Below, one piece after another: positions 63,476-64,000 of a stretch of 64,000 bases of DNA. Both the position numbers and the translations under genes were made by a program. The notes under the pieces are model-generated. The model made no database searches. It saw nothing but the letters and a program-made list of their open reading frames with translations, and was not told where the DNA came from. Every line of letters starts with the position of its first letter. Positions within the stretch are counted from its first letter, which is position 1. The stretch spans positions 1-64,000 of the forward strand of contig NZ_CAMZCS010000017.1 in assembly GCF_947305105.1 (NCBI RefSeq), in the 5' to 3' direction. The DNA is from an uncultured Fibrobacter sp. (GTDB taxonomy: Bacteria > Fibrobacterota > Fibrobacteria > Fibrobacterales > Fibrobacteraceae).

Positions 63476-64000
63476 ATGGCAAAGACTGTTTATCTAGGAA
63501 TGATTGGTGACATTATGCACCCGGGCCTCATCAATATCATCAATGAAGGGGCCAAGTATGGCGACGTGATAATTGGGCTTTTTACGGACAAGGCGATAGC
63601 GACGCATAAGCGTCTTCCGTACTTGAACTACGAACAGCGCAAGAATGTCATCGAGAATATCAAGGGCGTTTCGAAAATTGTTCCCCAGGACGAGTGGAGC
63701 TACGTAGAGAATCTGAAAAAATACAAGCCGGACTACATCATCCATGGCGATGACTGGCTTTATGGCCCGGACAAATATATCCGTGACGAGGTATTCAAGG
63801 TCATGGAATCCTTGGGCGGGAAGGTCATCGAGATTCCCTATACGCAGGGCATCACTTCGACTGGGCTTAAAAAAGAAATTGAATCGCTGGGTACGACCCC
63901 GCAGGCAAGGCTTTCTTCGCTGCGTCGTCTGATTGCGGCCAAGCCGATTGTCCGCATTCTGGAATCCCACAACGGGCTTACGGGCCTTATCGCAGAACAT
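63476..64000 (+). CDS. Cytidylyltransferase-phosphoenolpyruvate mutase fusion (3' partial)
   Basis: The frame runs off the window after 175 codons. Residues about 1-140 are a nucleotidyltransferase of the cytidylyltransferase type (GMIGDIMHPGLINIINEGAKYGDVIIGL; a degenerate HxGH, here HPGL; YTQGITST near the end matches the ISTT-type motif). From about residue 145 the sequence changes to the start of a PEP mutase (LSSLRRLIAAKPIVRILESHNGLTGLIAEH). PEP mutase makes phosphonopyruvate, the first step of phosphonate biosynthesis; the fused transferase suggests CMP activation of a phosphonate. Placement beside glycan genes suggests phosphonate decoration of the polysaccharide. Confidence 0.82.
   Translation, partial: MAKTVYLGMIGDIMHPGLINIINEGAKYGDVIIGLFTDKAIATHKRLPYLNYEQRKNVIENIKGVSKIVPQDEWSYVENLKKYKPDYIIHGDDWLYGPDKYIRDEVFKVMESLGGKVIEIPYTQGITSTGLKKEIESLGTTPQARLSSLRRLIAAKPIVRILESHNGLTGLIAEH

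Overview
The window looks like chromosomal DNA of a fibre-degrading Fibrobacter (F. succinogenes or a close relative). The evidence is the dense run of large secreted hemicellulases, each built as signal peptide, catalytic domain, usually a CBM6-type module and a short basic C-terminal domain (motif like VFSMTGK.LGR...G.YLVR...V.VK). Other support is the mid-range GC content, the recurrent TATATTC / TATTTT -10 boxes, and the many surface lipoproteins and exopolysaccharide genes. No rRNA, tRNA, IS element, prophage or CRISPR array was seen. The species call is an inference; no database search was possible.

Region 1 (1-21926) is a hemicellulose/xylan utilisation cluster. It holds a GH27 alpha-galactosidase (5' truncated by the window), GH5, GH43, a GH141-like beta-helix enzyme, a LacZ-type GH2, GH95, a divergent CE1-type esterase, a second GH43 and a GH10 xylanase. 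A small RelB/YafQ-type toxin-antitoxin pair sits inside it. Seven of these genes share a promoter architecture I consider the main discovery of the window. A 15-bp palindromic site (consensus TKGATAAnnnnTCCA) ends exactly 44 bp (43 bp in one case) before a TATNTT-like -10 box, and no -35 box is visible. This is the geometry of an activator bound near -62, so the cluster looks like a single-activator regulon made of monocistronic units.

Region 2 (22008-41908) is mostly core and envelope biology. It contains a hybrid histidine kinase plus HPt protein, an acyltransferase, a GH8 cellulase, BatA and BatB von Willebrand proteins separated by an opposite-strand degenerate-GGDEF membrane protein, a zinc-site-less M16 protein with a secreted partner, a TrmH-like RNA methyltransferase, an MCE protein, HPr and enzyme I, a lytic transglycosylase and a DMT permease. 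Between BatB and the M16 gene the minus strand carries a convincing candidate small RNA: -10 box, three-way junction, terminator.

Region 3 (41954-64000) is a cell-surface/exopolysaccharide locus bracketed by three CotH-kinase-domain lipoproteins. It encodes UDP-glucose dehydrogenase, several glycosyltransferases, a CapA-like protein, an ATP-grasp protein, a Wzy-like membrane protein, an iron-sulphur protein paired with a polysaccharide pyruvyl transferase, and a PssD/PssE (Alg14/Alg13-like) pair. It ends in a truncated cytidylyltransferase-PEP mutase fusion, which points to phosphonate decoration of the surface glycan. The glycosyltransferase block is visibly more A/T-rich than its flanks.

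Several genes outside the hydrolase cluster have a -10 box only 6-11 nt before the start codon, suggesting leaderless transcripts. Start codons were moved from the longest open frame wherever a ribosome site, signal peptide or -10 box decided it.
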